Below are positions 62,895 through 64,000 of a DNA stretch of 64,000 nt, one piece after another. This DNA comes from Actinomyces sp. oral taxon 171 str. F0337 (GTDB taxonomy: Bacteria > Actinomycetota > Actinomycetes > Actinomycetales > Actinomycetaceae): assembly GCF_005696555.1 (NCBI RefSeq), contig NZ_CP040005.1:1240001-1304000 (forward strand). Reading direction: 5' to 3'. The translations under genes were made by a program, and so were the position numbers. The notes under the pieces were generated by a model. It searched no databases and was not told where the DNA came from. It saw only the letters and a program-made list of their open reading frames with translations. The first letter of the stretch is position 1, and the number at the start of each line of letters is the position of its first letter.

Positions 62895-64000
62895 GTGAGC
62901 ACCAACTCGACCTCCCCGAGCAACGAGTCTCTTTCCGCTGAGGACCTTCCCCAGCCGTCGGTAGGACCTGCCGGCCCTCACGGCGGCCACAGCCACTCCC
63001 ACTCCGGGCCACTGGACCTGGAGGCGGGGGAGGTCCGCCGGGTGCGGATCGTGCTCGGTGTCATCGTCGGTGCCCTGGTCCTGGCCACCGTCGTCGGACT
63101 GGTCGTGCTCTGGCCGGGCAAGAGCTCACTCATCGGCTCACGCTCCTTCACCGCCGAGGGCGGCTCAGTGGGCAAGGCCACCATCACCTCCACGGACCTG
63201 TCCGGCTGTGAGAGCTCCGTGAGCGCCCTGACGGAGGTCAACGGCGTCAAGCCGGAGGAGTTCTCCAAGAGCCACGTGTGCGCCCGCATCACCGAGGGCG
63301 AGGGCAAGGGCCTGGTCATGCCGGTCCAGCTGGTGGGTGAGCCCCGCAAGCTCGCCCACGTCGGTGACCGGCTCGTCGTCCTCTACTCGCCCCAGGCCAT
63401 CCTGTCCGGCTCCCCCTACTCCTTCATCGACTACCAGCGTCAGCTCCCGGTCGGCGCCCTGACGATCGTCTACCTCGTGCTCGTCGTCGCCGTGGCCGGG
63501 CGCAAGGGCGTCCTGAGCGTCCTGGGTCTGCTGGTGGCCACCGGTGTGCTCGCCTTCTTCATGATCCCGGCGCTCCTGTCAGGCTCCCACCCGCTGGCGG
63601 TGACACTGGTCGGATCGATGGCGATGATGCTGGCCGCCGTCTACGTGGCCCACGGCGTGTCCATCCGCACCACGACGGCCCTGCTGGGAACGGTGGCCGG
63701 CATCGTGCTGACCGTGCTGCTCGCCCTGTGGGGGACCGACGCCGCTCACTTGACCGGCGACGTCGACGAGACCGCCCGCCTGCTGGCCTCACGCACGCAC
63801 ATCGACCTGCAGACGCTGCTGACCTGCGGCATGGTCATCGCCGGGCTCGGCGTCCTCAACGACGTCACCATCACCCAGGCCTCCTCGGTGTGGGAGCTGC
63901 ACGCCGCCAACCCGCTGCTGTCGCGTACGCGCCTGTTCACCGGCGGGATGAGGATCGGCCGGGACCACATCGCCTCGACCGTCTACACCCTGGCCTTCGC
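62895..64000 (+). CDS. YibE/F-family membrane protein, 3' partial
   Basis: An open frame from GTG 62895 runs off the right edge (about 368 residues visible). The N-terminus is polar with a short His-rich stretch (HGGHSHSHSG). A transmembrane helix follows (VLGVIVGALVLATVVGLVVL), then an extracytoplasmic region of about 120 residues with two Cys, and several membrane segments (LTIVYLVLVVAVAGRKGVLS, then VLNDVTITQASSVWEL). The last motif, with NDVTITQASSVWEL, is characteristic of YibE/F-like proteins. The function of the family is unknown. Confidence 0.85.
   Translation, partial: MSTNSTSPSNESLSAEDLPQPSVGPAGPHGGHSHSHSGPLDLEAGEVRRVRIVLGVIVGALVLATVVGLVVLWPGKSSLIGSRSFTAEGGSVGKATITSTDLSGCESSVSALTEVNGVKPEEFSKSHVCARITEGEGKGLVMPVQLVGEPRKLAHVGDRLVVLYSPQAILSGSPYSFIDYQRQLPVGALTIVYLVLVVAVAGRKGVLSVLGLLVATGVLAFFMIPALLSGSHPLAVTLVGSMAMMLAAVYVAHGVSIRTTTALLGTVAGIVLTVLLALWGTDAAHLTGDVDETARLLASRTHIDLQTLLTCGMVIAGLGVLNDVTITQASSVWELHAANPLLSRTRLFTGGMRIGRDHIASTVYTLAF

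Overview
The window is high-GC bacterial chromosome from an actinobacterium, most likely the Actinomyces group. The evidence is the strong G/C third-position bias, frequent GTG/TTG starts, a CIRCE-HrcA-DnaJ heat-shock locus and a conserved actinobacterial backbone order: lepA, hemW, hrcA, dnaJ, rsmE, phoH, ybeY, corC-like, era, leuA, recO, uppS, zur/znuBCA, glycyl-tRNA synthetase. The genus is an inference; no rRNA or tRNA gene is visible.

Layout. 1-6.8 kb: end of a DedA-like gene, then lepA, a MOSC protein, trmB, an MFS exporter and hemW. 6.8-8.85 kb: a lower-GC two-gene module (unknown protein plus XRE/ImmA metallopeptidase) bracketed by two diverged copies of the hemW 3' end. 8.9-13.5 kb: EVE protein, a VOC/MarR divergent pair, a PH-like protein, an internally deleted ferrochelatase remnant, an NhaD-type antiporter and a frameshifted glyoxalase-like gene. 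13.5-18.8 kb: DUF3097, CIRCE-hrcA-dnaJ, a PLP-homeostasis protein and rsmE. 18.9-26.4 kb: accessory DNA with a toxin-antitoxin pair, TetR plus ABC transporter (permease frameshifted), a DMT transporter, and a two-gene operon of an AlbA_2/ATPase protein and a low-GC membrane pentapeptide-repeat protein. 26.6-61 kb: phoH-ybeY-corC-era, putA, an ABC transporter/XRE operon, leader-controlled leuA, recO-uppS, and the zinc operon znuA-znuC-znuB-zur. The window ends with glycyl-tRNA synthetase and a partial YibE/F gene.

The dominant feature is that 25965-43399 recurs immediately as 43400-60821. I compared the copies by eye. All differences I found are 1-2 base deletions, mostly in short G or C runs, with no substitution noticed. 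Copy B carries 22 deletion events (25 bases), all in its first 9.8 kb. Copy A carries 12, all in its last 4.3 kb. Each gene is therefore intact in at least one copy, except the AlbA_2 and znuA genes cut at the junction, whose intact versions run outside the repeat. This mirror-image pattern is what two low-quality contig ends, joined without trimming their overlap, would give. I read it as an assembly artefact, probably an untrimmed circularisation overlap, not a biological duplication. The real chromosome should carry one copy: intact phoH to leuA from copy A, intact recO to znuA from copy B.

Candidates for less described biology are the AlbA_2-ATPase/pentapeptide-repeat operon (with an in-gene 34-bp tandem repeat that would shift frame on expansion) and the ImmA two-gene module between hemW 3'-end repeats. 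Readable regulation includes CIRCE at hrcA, a Zur box at znuA, a Leu-codon leader peptide before leuA, and palindromes at the MarR, TetR and toxin-antitoxin loci.
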